Shown: positions 37,315-48,373, counted from the first letter of the stretch. The stretch is DNA of 64,000 nucleotides from Halothiobacillus neapolitanus c2 (GCF_000024765.1 NC_013422.1:949501-1013500), one strand, 5' to 3'. Numbers and translations are program-made. Notes: generated from the letters alone by a model not told the origin.

Positions 37315-39924
37315 TCAACCGCGCGCGCCGCCGGAGTAAGTGATCAGACTACCTTGGGTGTCATTACCACTACTGCCCGTGATCTTGGAGCCCGGCTTTT
37401 CAGGTTTTGGCACATTGCGATTGGCAAACGCGCTGGTTTCGACCACACGCGCATTACCGCGCATGGAAGGGTTGCGACCACTCGCCCATTGACCGGCTGT
37501 ACCGGTGATGTGCTTGTTAACTGACCAGTCATCGCCAGTGATGTGGCAACGTTCTTTGCCTTCGCCACTCACACGATCCATTTGATCGCTTCTTGGTGCA
37601 CATACCAACTCAGGCTTTTCCTGAGTTGCAACCACTTCTGGCTGCACAACAGGTGCTTGAGCAGCCTTATTACGGTTGGCCATGGCCATTGCCATGGGTT
37701 GTGGAGAACCAACCAACTCGCGCGCAGCGTGCCTGAATTCGGGGGTTCCTGTAATCAAGCCGGTTGCCAGCATACCAGGGCCTGTAATGCGACCTGAGGG
37801 CGCAATGTCGTTACCTGTAATGCGATTCTGAGCCGAGCGAGCTGGGGTTTGAATACTAAAGTCAGTAGGCATTACTTCACCTGGTGCAAAGTTTTGTTCT
37901 GGCTGATTGGTGTTCTTAAAACCCATTGACTGAACATTGCCAGTTTGGTTGAAGCGTGGACTAGTGGGAAGGCAACCTGTCTGCTGCGCGCCAACATAGG
38001 CGTCACCGCTGATGAGTTGCTGTTCACCGATTTCATTTCCTGTGACCAAATCACTGGCGTCAACTGAAGTGCCGCTAATAATTTGTCCTTCACAGGTCAA
38101 TGATTGTTCAGTTGATTGAGCTTCGGGCTCTGGGGTGCTCGTACAAAACGGTTCGAAATGTTCACGACCGTAGTACTCATTACCGGTGACGGGCATGCAC
38201 CCGCCGCGCTCGTCACCGGACATCTTTGGGGCATGATCTAGCTGTTGGCCAGATACTGAGGTGCCGCGAAGGGTGCGCATTGAGCGCACTTTTCCCACGC
38301 CACCACCGCAGATTTTGCTTTGGCCATACTGAGAGCCTGTAACCCGAGAGCATGAACCTGGTTCGTTACCTGTAACCAGTTCGGAACGATCAACCAAGTT
38401 ACCAGTCACAGACTGACCCTTGTTCGTGCGATCTTGGCCAACCTTGAACGGGCTGCGTTGAGGTTTTGTGTCACAAAAGGATTGGAATTGCTCGTTACTG
38501 AGATACTCGGTGCCTGAGATTGAACGACACGAACCGCTTTCATCACCAGTTACGCGAGTAGAGCGACCGATTTCCGTGCCGGTAACGTCAGAGCCCGCAA
38601 AGGTGTGGGTTCTGGCTACTTTTGCAGGTGCTCCGTTGATCGTGAGTCGCGCAAGACCTTCGTCTGCGTACTGCGAGCCGGTAATTGTGCGTTTTGCACC
38701 CGATTCGTTACCCGTAACAGAAGAGGGCCTGAATTCATCACTGCCACTGACCACTTGATGCGTTCGTGCTGTGGCGCCGAACATGACTTTATCCGCTTGT
38801 GAAGGCTTTGCGGCTGTTCCACATAGAGAAAAGTGAGCTTCATTACTCATGTATTCGGTGCCGGTAACGTTACGGCAGACACCGGATTCGTTGCCAGTTA
38901 CCTTCTCGGTCCGTGAAACTTCCGTACCGCTAACAGGGCGACCACGAGCCGTTGTGGTCACATTGACCTTCGTCGCATTTGGCTTGGGGCTGGTATTGCA
39001 AAAAGAGGTGAATTGCTCAGTACCTACGTACTCGGTGCCCGTGACTGCTCGGCAAGTGCCCGGCTCGTTTCCAGTCACATGAGATTTACGATCCACTTGC
39101 GTGCCCGTAACAGATCCGCCGGATAGGGTGTGACCGGTTTCAACCTTTTTTGGCGCTGCGTTGCCCGACTGTACAGAATTTTTGACACGGCCTGTTGGCT
39201 TGCAGGAAGGTGCTGTGCCGCGGCCGTATTGACAGAGCATTTCACGGTGGCGCTTGGCGGCATCGCGGCCATGAAGTGCGGTATCTAGGTATCCATCAAT
39301 TTGATAGCCATTGCGTCCTGGACCACCTTGAGATTGCGGCTTTGGCGGCACGGCGCGAGTTCCACGCTCAGAGAGCGCTTGACGGCGTGCACGGCAGATA
39401 TCACGGACGGTTTTGGCTTGTGAACCAAAACGCTCCGGCATGTCGTCTGCTATGGAGCAGATTTCGGAAAGTTCATTATTTAATGAAGTGGACGATGATT
39501 GGTTAGTATCACCGGCATTTTCGATCATTGCGTCGTTGTGAACCACTGATTGCTGTGGTCGAACGCGACCCGACGGCTTGCCGTTGGTTTTAACCGCTTT
39601 TTTACCGATAGTTGATAGTGCCTCTCTGCGTTGACGGCAGAGATCTCTAACGCGATTGCTTTCGGTACCAAAGTCAGCATGATCAATCGTAGAGCACAAT
39701 TGATCCGCCATTTGGTAATCAGTGGGCACTTCATTTACAGAAGAGCGCACCTGATTTGTATTGATCGAAGATGCCGCCTGTTTAGTGCTACGGTTTACGC
39801 TAGCCGTTTTATTAGAAACAGCTGCTTTCCCTTGCTTGGATAGTGCAGCGCGGCGTGCGCGTGCCAGTTCCTTGCCAGAGAGTCCGCTCAGGTCGGCAGG
39901 ATTCATTCCTGACTGTGAAGGCAT
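37315..39924 (-). CDS. csoS2: Carboxysome scaffold protein CsoS2 (long form CsoS2B)
   Basis: An 869-residue intrinsically disordered scaffold. The N-terminal region has four basic helical repeats that bind Rubisco (for example [15 protein letters not shown] at 21-35). The middle region has repeats with VTGNE and VTGTEY motifs and regular cysteines. The C-terminal region anchors to the shell and ends [12 protein letters not shown] chose the ATG at 39924; the longer frame starts in the spacer after cbbS. A short form, CsoS2A, is known to arise by -1 frameshifting, and a slip site is visible (separate entry). Confidence 0.96.
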   Translation of the reverse strand: MPSQSGMNPADLSGLSGKELARARRAALSKQGKAAVSNKTASVNRSTKQAASSINTNQVRSSVNEVPTDYQMADQLCSTIDHADFGTESNRVRDLCRQRREALSTIGKKAVKTNGKPSGRVRPQQSVVHNDAMIENAGDTNQSSSTSLNNELSEICSIADDMPERFGSQAKTVRDICRARRQALSERGTRAVPPKPQSQGGPGRNGYQIDGYLDTALHGRDAAKRHREMLCQYGRGTAPSCKPTGRVKNSVQSGNAAPKKVETGHTLSGGSVTGTQVDRKSHVTGNEPGTCRAVTGTEYVGTEQFTSFCNTSPKPNATKVNVTTTARGRPVSGTEVSRTEKVTGNESGVCRNVTGTEYMSNEAHFSLCGTAAKPSQADKVMFGATARTHQVVSGSDEFRPSSVTGNESGAKRTITGSQYADEGLARLTINGAPAKVARTHTFAGSDVTGTEIGRSTRVTGDESGSCRSISGTEYLSNEQFQSFCDTKPQRSPFKVGQDRTNKGQSVTGNLVDRSELVTGNEPGSCSRVTGSQYGQSKICGGGVGKVRSMRTLRGTSVSGQQLDHAPKMSGDERGGCMPVTGNEYYGREHFEPFCTSTPEPEAQSTEQSLTCEGQIISGTSVDASDLVTGNEIGEQQLISGDAYVGAQQTGCLPTSPRFNQTGNVQSMGFKNTNQPEQNFAPGEVMPTDFSIQTPARSAQNRITGNDIAPSGRITGPGMLATGLITGTPEFRHAARELVGSPQPMAMAMANRNKAAQAPVVQPEVVATQEKPELVCAPRSDQMDRVSGEGKERCHITGDDWSVNKHITGTAGQWASGRNPSMRGNARVVETSAFANRNVPKPEKPGSKITGSSGNDTQGSLITYSGGARG
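38213..38296 (-). promoter_or_regulatory. Programmed -1 frameshift site giving CsoS2A
   Basis: On the minus strand the heptamer GGGAAAA (38296-38290) is in the correct phase, G-GGA-AAA, at codons 544-545. A small perfect hairpin (GTGCGC-TCAAT-GCGCAC, 38289-38273) follows directly. A -1 slip adds 25 residues starting [10 protein letters not shown] and then meets TGA at 38215-38213, giving a product of about 570 residues. Frameshifting in csoS2 is established for H. neapolitanus; the assignment of the exact site here is from reading the sequence. Confidence 0.8.
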
Positions 39925-39988
39925 GTTTGACCCCATCTTGAATAAGTGCTGTGCGTAGAGAAACGCACAGCGCAATGACAGACTTGAC

Positions 39989-40321
39989 TTAGTTGCCGCG
40001 GTAGACCACGAAGGCCAGACCTAAGCTTTGCGCATAGTTGTCATAAGCCACCAGTTTGACCTGGTGTGTTGGATACGCACTACGACACGCTTCAATTTCA
40101 GCCAACACGTTGTCGACATTTTGTTCGCCGAAGAAGGGAAGTTTCCACATGTACCAATATTGGTTCATGGAGTTTTTCACTTCTACGTGCTCAATGCCGG
40201 GGCTCCAGCCTTGAGCAATTGCGTACTTGATTTGAGCGCGGATGCGTTCCGCGTTCATGGGTGGAAGATAAGAGAAAGTCTCATATTTGAGGCTTTGCTT
40301 GTAATCCTGCATTTCAGCCAT
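39989..40321 (-). CDS. cbbS: Rubisco small subunit, form IA
   Basis: A 110-residue Rubisco small subunit with [28 protein letters not shown] and [11 protein letters not shown]. It follows cbbL after 36 bases. With CbbL it forms the L8S8 enzyme packaged in the carboxysome. Confidence 0.97.
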
Positions 40322-40357
40322 GGTTACTCACCTTAGTATGTTGTGTGGTACGAGGGA

Positions 40358-41779
40358 TCAACGATTTTGAGTGTCGAGTTTGTCGACAGTGTCAAATTCG
40401 AATTTGATCTCTTTCCAAGTTTCCATGGCAATCTTCAGTTCTGGGCTGTGCTGTGCAGCAGCAGTCAGAATTTCTTTGCCTTCTTTTTCGATATCGCGGC
40501 CTTGGTTACGCGCTTCTACGCAGGCTTCCAGAGCAACACGGTTGGCAGCAGCACCGGCAGCGTTGCCCCATGGATGACCCAGCGTACCGCCACCGAATTG
40601 GAGGACAGAGTCGTCACCAAAGATGTTAACCAGCGCAGGCATGTGCCATACGTGAATACCACCAGAGGCCACAGCGAATACGCCTGGCATTGAACCCCAG
40701 TCTTGATCGAAGAAGATACCGCGCGAGCGATCTTCAGGGATAAACGATTCGCGGAGCAAATCAATCCAGCCCAGAGTAGAGGCACGGTCGCCTTCCAGTT
40801 TGCCGACAACGGTACCGGTGTGCAGGTGATCGCCACCCGACAAACGCAGAATCTTGGTCAGAACACGGAAGTGAATACCGTGGTTCGGGTTACGGTCGAT
40901 AACCGCATGCATCGCACGGTGGATGTGCAGCAGTACGCCGTTGTCTTGACACCACTTGGCCAAGCCAGTGTTGGCCGTGAAGCCACCGGTGATGTAGTCG
41001 TGCATAATGATTGGCGCGCCAATTTCTTTGGCGAATTCTGCGCGCTTGTACATTTCTTCAGGAGTTGGCGCCGTTACGTTGAGGTAATGGCCTTTGCGTT
41101 CGCCGGTTTGGGCTTCAGCAGTTTCGGTCGCGTCTTGTACGAACAAGAAGCGATCGCGCCAGCGCATGAACGGCTGAGAATTGATGTTTTCATCATCTTT
41201 AGTGAAGTCGAGGCCGCCACGGAGGCACTCGTATACGGCACGGCCGTAGTTTTTCGCAGACAAACCAAGTTTTGGCTTGATGGTGCAACCCAACAGTGGG
41301 CGACCATATTTGTTCATCTTGTCGCGTTCGACTTGAATACCGTGCGGTGGGCCGCCACAGGTTTTAACGTAGGCGAGTGGGAAGCGAACATCTTCCAGAC
41401 GCAGGCCGCGTACCGCTTTGAAGCCGAACACGTTACCAACCAGTGAGGTAAACACGTTAACAACTGACCCTTCTTCGAACAGGTCGATTGGGTAGGCGAT
41501 AAAGGCATAGAATGCCGCATCGTCACCGGGTACGTCTTCAATGCGATAGGCACGGCCTTTGTAGTAGTCCATGTCGGTCAGCAAATCGGTCCACACGGTG
41601 GTCCATGTGCCGGTTGAAGATTCTGCTGCAACCGCGGCTGCGGCTTCTTCGCGATCAACACCCGGTTGTGGGGTGATTTTGAAGCATGCAAGGATGTCGG
41701 AATCCAACGGTGTGTATTCCGGCATCCAATAGGTCTGCCGGTATTCTTTTACACCAGCACTATACTTTTTAACTGCCAT
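40358..41779 (-). CDS. cbbL: Rubisco large subunit, form IA
   Basis: A 473-residue large subunit. The carbamylated lysine is K194 in [13 protein letters not shown], next to the Mg ligands D and E; the catalytic TIKPKLGLS and loop 6 region ([12 protein letters not shown]) are intact. It fixes CO2 onto RuBP. The start has a strong AGGAGGA ribosome binding site. It is the first gene of the carboxysome operon, as expected for form IAc. Confidence 0.98.
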
Positions 41780-42708
41780 GAGTTCCTCCTGAAAGGATGG
41801 GGGATTCGCGCAACGCCCCTGTGGCTTGTCGCGTGAAAAGCATCATGCCGAGTCGGTGCCATCAATAACAGTCGATATTTTCTATCTTCGACATAGGAAC
41901 TAATCTATGATCTGGTTCTCGTTAGATACGCTCTTTTGGTCTCAATGCTCAGTGCGAATTGTTAGAAATTGTCGTGCTGGCTTGGTCGATCACAATCTTA
42001 GAAAGACATCACGTGCCAGTGCTTTAGGTTGAGTGGTTGTATCGGCTTGGCCGGCGCTTTATCCAATCAAATCAATCACATTTTTAGCATACTTGATATC
42101 TTGATGCGCTTGCATTCCACAACGATACACAATTAAGATCTATAAATCTTTGAATTGGTATGAATTGCTTTCCGATTTTTATCGGATTCTTATCGAAATG
42201 TTAGGGCCGCGAATGTCGGCTGTCTGCTTGCATCTGGGTTGTGGTAGTGACGGGGGTCGAAACTTAACCAACACTAGATTCCATAATATGGACCTTTCGC
42301 CATGGTGTTGATCGGCCGCTTGTATTGAATACCCTTGAGATTCCGGTTATCGTTGGTCTGATGGTGCACGAATCACATCGCCCAGATCTAATTCGGCTTG
42401 GTCTGCTCTTTCAGTGGCTGGGTTGCCTGTCGATTGAGACGCCGCCGAGTTTGATCAGAATGCTCAGTTCGAGTGCGCAAATGTATGTTTCAGGCAGGAG
42501 TAAAGGTTGCCCGTGATGGCCTAATGCTTTAAATGATATGTTTATGTGTGCTTCTGTCATACTCGGTATGCTGCTAGACGGTTTGGCTCGATTGAAACGT
42601 TTTATGAGCGCTGCATGAATTCTTGGCGTTGCGACGAGATTCTGCATTACTAATGAGTTAACCTCTGATGATGAAATTCTTTTCGCTCCTTGGGCGACGA
42701 TTGTTGTG
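41780..42708. other. Long non-coding region between cbbL and copA
   Basis: No gene is supported in these 929 bases; two short opposing frames (42325-42516 and 42411-42719) look like chance. The cbbL side should contain the main promoter of the carboxysome operon. Visible dyads are CATAG-N8-CTATG (41892-41909) and a tight TCCGAT-TTTT-ATCGGA hairpin (42171-42186). The stretch 42060-42190 is AT-rich. No cbbR gene lies next to cbbL. Confidence 0.6.
41892..41909 (-). promoter_or_regulatory. Candidate LysR-type (CbbR) box upstream of cbbL
   Basis: The inverted repeat CATAG-N8-CTATG lies 113 bases before the cbbL start within an AT-rich patch. LysR regulators such as CbbR bind dyads of this kind near cbb promoters. 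The match is to general architecture only; the regulator gene is not in the window. Confidence 0.3.
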
Positions 42709-45216
42709 ATGAAACTCATTGATCTTTACATCCGTATTGATGGTATGACGTGCGCATCTTGCAGCGCGCGCGTCGAGCGTGGTCTTGCCAAACTTCCCGG
42801 TGTGGCTGCCGCCAGTGTGAATCTCGCAACCGAACAGGCAACGATCCAGTTCGACCCGCAACAGATCCGTACCACCGACTTGATTGAAGTCATCAGGGAT
42901 GTCGGCTATGCACCGGTTGTCGCCGAGATAGATCTCGCAATCGAAGGGATGACGTGCGCATCATGCGTCGGGCGCGTTGAGCGTGCATTGAAACGTTTGC
43001 CCGCTGTAGTGGATGCCGTGGTGAATCTGGCGACCGAACGTGCTCATGTTCGCTATATCCCGGCGATGATTGAGCCGAATGAGTTGATTGCCGCGGTGAC
43101 GGAAGCGGGTTATGGCGCCAGCCTTGTCGATGGTTTTGCTGATGGCCATTCCGATGGTGTGAAGTCGGATGATAACCGTCAGCAGGAGAGCCTCTCCGCC
43201 ATGAAGCGTGACGTGATTCTAGCTGCCGGTTTCTCTCTGGGTATTATGTTCTTATCCATGGGCGCCATGTTCATCCCCGAGTTCGAGCGCGTGATGGATG
43301 GAATCAGTCCCTTCCCGAATTTTTGGGATTGGGTCCAACTGTCCCTTGCCTCGGTTGTATTGTTCGGCCCCGGTCGCCGTTTTTTCAAACCGGGCTTTAT
43401 CGCCTATCGTCACCTCTCGCCGGATATGAACTCACTGGTCGCGACCGGCACAGGAGCGGCTTACGCTTACAGTGTGTTGGTGCTGGTTTTCCCCTTCTTG
43501 TTTCCGGTCGAGGCCAGGCATGTCTATTTTGATTCGTCCGCTGTCGTTATTGCGGCCGTATTGGCTGGCAAATATCTGGAAGCACTCGCCAAGGGCAGAA
43601 CGTCCGCTGCGATTCGAAAACTGATTGATTTACAGGCGAAAACGGCGCATATCCTTGATGAATCCGGTGTTGAACGAGATGTGCCCTTGGCGCAACTGCA
43701 TAAAGGTGATCGATTTGTCGTGCGCCCCGGCGAGCGTATTCCGACGGATGGGCGCGTGATCGAGGGGCGTGCCCACATCGACCAATCCATGTTGACGGGC
43801 GAGCCATTGCCTGTCACCAAAGGGCAGGGCGATGAGGTCGTCGGCGGTACGGTCGATCAGGATGGACGGCTGGTGATCGAGGCGACCTCGGTTGGTCGTG
43901 ATACCGTTCTGGCTCAGATCATCAAGCTGGTTGAAAATGCGCAGACGGGCAAGCTGCCGATACAGGGTCTGGCTGATCGCGTTGTTCGCGTGTTTACACC
44001 CGTTGTGCTGGCCATTGCCCTGATTACCTTCATTACCTGGATTGTATTAACCGGCAATGTCAGTGTGGCTCTTGTCGCTGCTGTCGCCGTGCTGGTGGTC
44101 GCCTGTCCCTGCGCCATGGGGTTGGCAACGCCCGCTGCCATTATGGTGGGCACGGGGCGTGCGGCAGAGTTGGGTGTGCTATTTCGCAAAGGCGAAGCAT
44201 TGGAAACGCTTTCCCATGTGGATACGGTTCTGTTTGATAAAACGGGCACATTGACCGAAGGACGGCCGACTTTATCGGATATCGGCGGCCCATCGCCCGA
44301 TGAAGCCCTTCGTATGGCGGCTGCTCTTGAAGGGGGATCCGAGCATCCTCTGGGGCGAGCCATTGTGATTGCCGCTGATCAGCGCAAACTCATTTTGCCT
44401 ATTGCTGAAGATTTTCGCTCTATTGCCGGTTATGGCATAGAAGGCATGATTGAAGGGCACAAGGTGCGTGTCGGTTCCCGCCATTTTCTTGAACGTGAGA
44501 GCGTGGATCTCGGCTCGAATCCCACAGAAGTCGCTCAATTAGAAGAAGCTGGTCATACGGCCGTATTTGTCTCATCGGATAATTTGTTTCTCGGCTGGCT
44601 GGCGATTGCGGATCGACTTAAACCGGAAGCAAAAAGCGTGGTTGATGCCTTGCGCCAGCGGGGTATCAAGATCGCCATGGTGACCGGCGATGCAAAGCGA
44701 ACCGCTCAAACGGTTGCCGCGCTATTGGGTATCGATGAAGTGCACGCAGAAATTCGCCCACAGGATAAGGCCAGGGTGGTTAGCGAACTTCAATCCAAGG
44801 GACGTCGCGTTGCATTCGTTGGTGACGGTATCAATGATGCACCTGCATTAGCTCAAGCAGATGTTGGCATTGCGCTGGCTTCGGGAACAGATATCGCCAT
44901 CGAGGCGGCTGATGTCACGCTCACACGCGGCCAATTGCGTGAGGTGGTTACGGCAATAACCGTCGCGCGACACACCTTATCCAATATTCGCGGCAATCTA
45001 TTCTGGGCATTTTTCTACAATATTCTCTTGATACCAATTGCTGCGGGCGTTGCCGTTTCGATCGGCATTCATCTCAATCCAATGGTGGCCGGGGTGGCAA
45101 TGGGCTTGTCCTCGATATTCGTGTTGGGGAACAGTCTTCGTCTCAAGGGACTCAAAGCATTCCAACCAGTTCCAATCACCCAATCAACCAATATCCCGAC
45201 TCACCCCATAACCTAG
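42709..45216 (+). CDS. copA: Copper-exporting P1B-type ATPase CopA
   Basis: An 835-residue P-type ATPase with two N-terminal heavy-metal-binding domains, each with GMTCASC (the first Cys pair at residues 15 and 18). The membrane metal site is ACPCAMG, the phosphorylation site DKTGTLTEG, the HP motif EHPLGRAI and the hinge [16 protein letters not shown]. The CPC site and paired HMA domains indicate Cu(I) export. Upstream in-frame GTG at 42706 is a possible alternative start. DUF302 and copZ genes follow in the same direction. Confidence 0.93.
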   Translation: MKLIDLYIRIDGMTCASCSARVERGLAKLPGVAAASVNLATEQATIQFDPQQIRTTDLIEVIRDVGYAPVVAEIDLAIEGMTCASCVGRVERALKRLPAVVDAVVNLATERAHVRYIPAMIEPNELIAAVTEAGYGASLVDGFADGHSDGVKSDDNRQQESLSAMKRDVILAAGFSLGIMFLSMGAMFIPEFERVMDGISPFPNFWDWVQLSLASVVLFGPGRRFFKPGFIAYRHLSPDMNSLVATGTGAAYAYSVLVLVFPFLFPVEARHVYFDSSAVVIAAVLAGKYLEALAKGRTSAAIRKLIDLQAKTAHILDESGVERDVPLAQLHKGDRFVVRPGERIPTDGRVIEGRAHIDQSMLTGEPLPVTKGQGDEVVGGTVDQDGRLVIEATSVGRDTVLAQIIKLVENAQTGKLPIQGLADRVVRVFTPVVLAIALITFITWIVLTGNVSVALVAAVAVLVVACPCAMGLATPAAIMVGTGRAAELGVLFRKGEALETLSHVDTVLFDKTGTLTEGRPTLSDIGGPSPDEALRMAAALEGGSEHPLGRAIVIAADQRKLILPIAEDFRSIAGYGIEGMIEGHKVRVGSRHFLERESVDLGSNPTEVAQLEEAGHTAVFVSSDNLFLGWLAIADRLKPEAKSVVDALRQRGIKIAMVTGDAKRTAQTVAALLGIDEVHAEIRPQDKARVVSELQSKGRRVAFVGDGINDAPALAQADVGIALASGTDIAIEAADVTLTRGQLREVVTAITVARHTLSNIRGNLFWAFFYNILLIPIAAGVAVSIGIHLNPMVAGVAMGLSSIFVLGNSLRLKGLKAFQPVPITQSTNIPTHPIT

Positions 45217-45227
45217 AGGTACTTCCC

Positions 45228-45623
45228 ATGAGTTCTTACGTTTTCTCCGTCACCAGCCCGAAAGATTATGAATCAACCATTCCAATGGTTACCGAGGCAT
45301 TGAAGCAGGAAGGCTTTGGTGTGCTGACCACGATCGATGTGGCCGCCACACTCAAAGCAAAATTGGGTATCGAGCGGAAGCCTTACATCATTCTGGGCGC
45401 TTGCAACCCGACATTCGCCCATCAAGCAATGGAAGCAGAGCCTGACATCGGTGCCTTGTTGCCTTGTAACGTTGTCGTGCGCACAGAGCCGGATGACAGT
45501 GTAAGCGTCGTGTTTATGGATCCGGTATCCGTTCTTGGGATGGTCAACCAGCCCGGGGTGGACAAGGTCGGTCACGAAGTGCGTGAAAAGCTCATGCGCG
45601 TCGCCGAGTCTGTACGCGGTTAG
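45228..45623 (+). CDS. DUF302 family protein
   Basis: A 131-residue single-domain DUF302 protein (EALKQEGFGVLTTIDVAATLKAKLG, then YIILGACNPTFAHQAMEAEPDIGALLPCNVVVR). It lies 11 bases after copA. DUF302 proteins often occur next to metal or sulfur genes; the function is unknown. Two cysteines (GACNP and LPCNV) are in the conserved core and could bind metal or a thiol. Confidence 0.85.
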   Translation: MSSYVFSVTSPKDYESTIPMVTEALKQEGFGVLTTIDVAATLKAKLGIERKPYIILGACNPTFAHQAMEAEPDIGALLPCNVVVRTEPDDSVSVVFMDPVSVLGMVNQPGVDKVGHEVREKLMRVAESVRG

Positions 45624-45652
45624 TGACAGGCTTCCAATCATGAGGATCAGCA

Positions 45653-45859
45653 ATGAGTGAAATTAAATTGAATATTACCGGCATGACCTGCGAACACTGC
45701 GTCCGCGCGGTGACCAAGGCTCTAAAGGACGTGCCGGGCGTAACCGACGTTGAAGTAAACCTGCAGCCGGGCTCGGCTGTTGTTCATGGCGAGATGGACC
45801 CGACTGATCTCATCTCTGCGGTAATCAGCGAAGGGTATGTTGCGGTGATTCAGTCTTGA
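45653..45859 (+). CDS. copZ: Heavy-metal-associated copper chaperone CopZ
   Basis: A 68-residue HMA-domain protein with GMTCEHCVRAV (CxxC at residues 13 and 16). It should carry Cu(I) to CopA, whose gene lies just upstream. The size and single domain fit CopZ. Confidence 0.88.
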   Translation: MSEIKLNITGMTCEHCVRAVTKALKDVPGVTDVEVNLQPGSAVVHGEMDPTDLISAVISEGYVAVIQS

Positions 45860-46159
45860 GCGCTTGAATGCAGATGGGCGGCACTCATCTGCATGTGCAT
45901 TATTTCAGTGTTGAATGCCGTGGTTCTGTGCCGCGCCCAGTTAATATTTGGGCCGTATCCGTCAAGGCGGAGATCACTTGGGGCGTTTCATTTGGGGAAG
46001 CTCCTAATAACTCCTTCCTGGAGTTTTTCAGAGGGCGAAAATCAAAAAGTGTGATTTTTGATTTTCTTCATGAACAATCACTTGCATGGTCGTTCATGGC
46101 GTCACATCCCAACGCCGCACCGAACCTCCGATTTAATCAGAGGTTCCTTGGATTTTGGT
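45860..46159. other. Gene-free convergent region with three inverted repeats
   Basis: Between copZ (+) and the next minus-strand gene there is no supported gene. Three dyads stand out: ATGCAGATG...CATCTGCAT (45868-45894), the perfect 12-bp GAAAATCAAAAA...TTTTTGATTTTC (46037-46066), and GAACCTC...GAGGTTC (46122-46146). The outer two may be terminators for the converging genes. The central A/T-rich one is more like an operator or a mobile-repeat remnant. Confidence 0.55.
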
Positions 46160-46582
46160 TTAAATGCTCTCAAGATCAGCAAATGGCTTGTGCGGTTCAA
46201 TTACTACGTCATGCCATGCATCATGATTTATAAGATAAATATCCCTCAGTGAAGCGGGAATAAGAATTAAGGCAGCAATCGCCCAAACCACCAGGTAATA
46301 AATAATATGAGGAGGGAAGAACACAGCTACCGCGACTGATGCACCTGCAACACCATAAAATCGATATGCTGCTTTTTGCGTGTAGTTTCCAACCATAGGG
46401 TTCGGATGATGTTTATTTAGCGCATAGATCAGCATTGAGAGGCCGGTCCAGAAAATAAATAACGGCACAGGAATAATTGCCGCGACTATAGTTCCGTAGT
46501 TAAACCATTTTGCCGCTCGGCGAGAAGAATCTGCACTGGCAATTTTTTGGTCATCTTGATTTTCAATATCAAATTCATTCAC
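46160..46582 (-). CDS. Membrane protein of unknown function near nnrS
   Basis: A 140-residue protein with three or four hydrophobic segments (NYGTIVAAIIPVPLFIFWTGLSMLIYAL, AAYRFYGVAGASVAVAVFFPPHIIYYLVVWAIAALILIPASL). The GTG start has GAGGT about seven bases upstream. It lies 45 bases after nnrS in the same direction and may belong to that nitric oxide response unit. I do not recognise the family. Confidence 0.65.
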   Translation of the reverse strand: MNEFDIENQDDQKIASADSSRRAAKWFNYGTIVAAIIPVPLFIFWTGLSMLIYALNKHHPNPMVGNYTQKAAYRFYGVAGASVAVAVFFPPHIIYYLVVWAIAALILIPASLRDIYLINHDAWHDVVIEPHKPFADLESI

Positions 46583-46627
46583 GATAATACCTCACGTTAA
46601 TTGAACAAACATTCTCTTTTCTGAGAA

Positions 46628-47821
46628 TTAAGATCGCCTATCGGCCCGAGGCGATACAAGCCAGGGGCCCACAGCAAATAGCAATGAAAAATAGACTGCA
46701 GCCATTCCCCAGGCAGATAATCCGAGCATCAGAGGGTTGTATCCAAGAACTGGCGCGAAGACACGTAATAACCAAATTAGCGGAGTGGCAATAAAAAAAA
46801 CACGGAGCCAGTTGGGCATAACGATAATGCGTCCACTATGACCCGCACTCACACGCAACAACATTCCAGGGCCCAGAACACCGAGTATTCCAAGGCCCAC
46901 TCCATGAATTCCGGCATCCCACCACATTGCAGCCATGTTGGTATTCGTAAAAAACAATACACTCAGTGTCATGATAAGTAAGCCTGCCAATGTCAGTGCG
47001 AAACCGGCATAAAGCACCAGCAACATGGGTTCACGACGCACAACTGGGTGCCACCAACGCAATACGCCCCAGCAACCAAGAAGAATGATTATTGTTGAGG
47101 TCGCGCTCCATAGCAGTGTATTTCCCGGAATTTGCGGAATAAAACTTAAAAGCAGCAGCACGAATGGCGCTACGCCAAAAGTAACGGCGGCGTAATTCCC
47201 CAAAGAATTGGAGCGTTTACCCGCCCGACCGGCGGTAAATGCCGGGATAATGCGTTGCGAAACAAATAATAAGACTGCAAGTATCGGCCATAGACCCATA
47301 ACGGCAACTTGCCCTTGTAAATTTGGTTCATTGATATGGATGCCAAAATAACTGTCCAAAAAAGCAATAAGCAATAAAGAAAATGGAAATAAAAGATTAT
47401 GCCACTGACCGGTACGGATAATGGCAACCAAAATAGCTGAACCAACAATTATCTCTGGGATTATTGATAAAATGTAAGCCCATACGCTGTGCATTCCAAA
47501 GAATAAAAAAGTGCAACGTGCACACAGCCATATCGCAGTTGTTACAAACAGCTCAATCGGTGGTAGTGGTCGTCGTCCCGTCCAGTTCTGCACCGCAGTC
47601 AACAAGAAGCCGGCAAGAAGAGCGAAGCCTAATCCGTATATCATTTCATGAGCGTGCCATCGCCAATCCATGAGCGCTGGAAATAATTCAATATTAATGT
47701 GCAAACCAGTCGATGTGATCAGCCAAGGTAGCCCCCAAGCTGAAAACATAAGGCCCCCACTGACTAGAAAGAGCAAGAACCAAGGACGAAAACCAATACT
47801 GAACAAAACTGGTGATTTCAT
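46628..47821 (-). CDS. nnrS: NnrS family heme-copper membrane protein
   Basis: A 397-residue protein with about 12 membrane segments and NnrS features: the N-terminal FSIGFRPWFLLFLVSGGLMFSAW and WRWHAHEMIYGLGFALLAGFLLTAVQNWTGR. NnrS relieves nitrosative stress, probably by acting on iron-nitrosyl species. Its start overlaps a hemerythrin-like gene by ATGA, and nsrR is divergent, so NO control is likely. Confidence 0.9.
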   Translation of the reverse strand: MKSPVLFSIGFRPWFLLFLVSGGLMFSAWGLPWLITSTGLHINIELFPALMDWRWHAHEMIYGLGFALLAGFLLTAVQNWTGRRPLPPIELFVTTAIWLCARCTFLFFGMHSVWAYILSIIPEIIVGSAILVAIIRTGQWHNLLFPFSLLLIAFLDSYFGIHINEPNLQGQVAVMGLWPILAVLLFVSQRIIPAFTAGRAGKRSNSLGNYAAVTFGVAPFVLLLLSFIPQIPGNTLLWSATSTIIILLGCWGVLRWWHPVVRREPMLLVLYAGFALTLAGLLIMTLSVLFFTNTNMAAMWWDAGIHGVGLGILGVLGPGMLLRVSAGHSGRIIVMPNWLRVFFIATPLIWLLRVFAPVLGYNPLMLGLSAWGMAAVYFSLLFAVGPWLVSPRADRRS

Positions 47822-48231
47822 CGCATGAGTACATCAGTTGTTGAATTAATTAAGCAACACTGTTCAAGACTAGGGAAAAGCTCACGTTCCTCGAATGTAA
47901 TATGCTCTGAGAGCAACGTACCCAAGGCAATAATTTGTTCTCGATCTTTCATGGAATTGCTGCGCTCAAGACGTGAGATCATCGCCATAATCACAATATG
48001 CTCAAAAATCATGCGAGATAGTTGCGCCATGATTGGATGCGTGTCAGCCAAGCCATAAACCAAGCTCGAAAATAAATCCTCTTCCTCGCTGAAGTGGTGT
48101 GAAAGTTCTAATTTTTTCGCTCGAAAGTCATCCGGATCCCACTTTCCTTGTTTAAGCTGACGTGCAAGGCGCAAAGTTTGATGGTGCGAGCGAGATAGTG
48201 GCTGAAGTTGAGCATGTCTTCTCATCGGCAT
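47818..48231 (-). CDS. Hemerythrin HHE-domain protein
   Basis: A 137-residue four-helix protein with a diiron ligand pattern: SRSHHQTLRLAR, LSHHFSEEEDLF, an internal FEHIVIM and HITFEERELFP. Such HHE proteins occur with NO response genes and may bind O2 or NO or help repair iron centres. It is the first gene of the nnrS operon and is read away from nsrR. Confidence 0.85.
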   Translation of the reverse strand: MPMRRHAQLQPLSRSHHQTLRLARQLKQGKWDPDDFRAKKLELSHHFSEEEDLFSSLVYGLADTHPIMAQLSRMIFEHIVIMAMISRLERSNSMKDREQIIALGTLLSEHITFEERELFPSLEQCCLINSTTDVLMR

Positions 48232-48268
48232 CTCCTGCGGTAGAATATTATAAAGCTACATTCATAGA

Positions 48269-48283
48269 TGCATAATATATGCA
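48269..48283. promoter_or_regulatory. Candidate NsrR operator between the hemerythrin gene and nsrR
   Basis: The 142-base divergent gap contains TGCATAATATATGCA (perfect dyad, TGCAT-AATAT-ATGCA) preceded by AGA, so each half resembles the GATGCAT half-site of NsrR operators. A second looser dyad (GATGTA...TACAACAT) lies nearer nsrR around 48333-48353. Binding is inferred from position and pattern. Confidence 0.5.
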
Positions 48284-48373
48284 ACATTTAGTATTACAAG
48301 AAGAATTCTGGTTGATTTCCCGTTGCACAGTTATGATGTAAGAAAAATACAACATAAATAATCAGGGTTTCGT

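Noticed and set aside
41780-42708. Adjacent cbbR regulator gene
   Set aside because: I looked for a LysR gene divergent from cbbL and found no frame long enough; the regulator must be encoded elsewhere.
42325-42719. Two opposing short frames in the cbbL-copA gap
   Set aside because: Neither has a good ribosome binding site or a recognisable domain, they overlap each other, and one runs into the copA start. They look like chance frames.
45868-46233. 121-residue frame after copZ
   Set aside because: It runs through three inverted repeats and into the opposing gene, and its composition is not protein-like.
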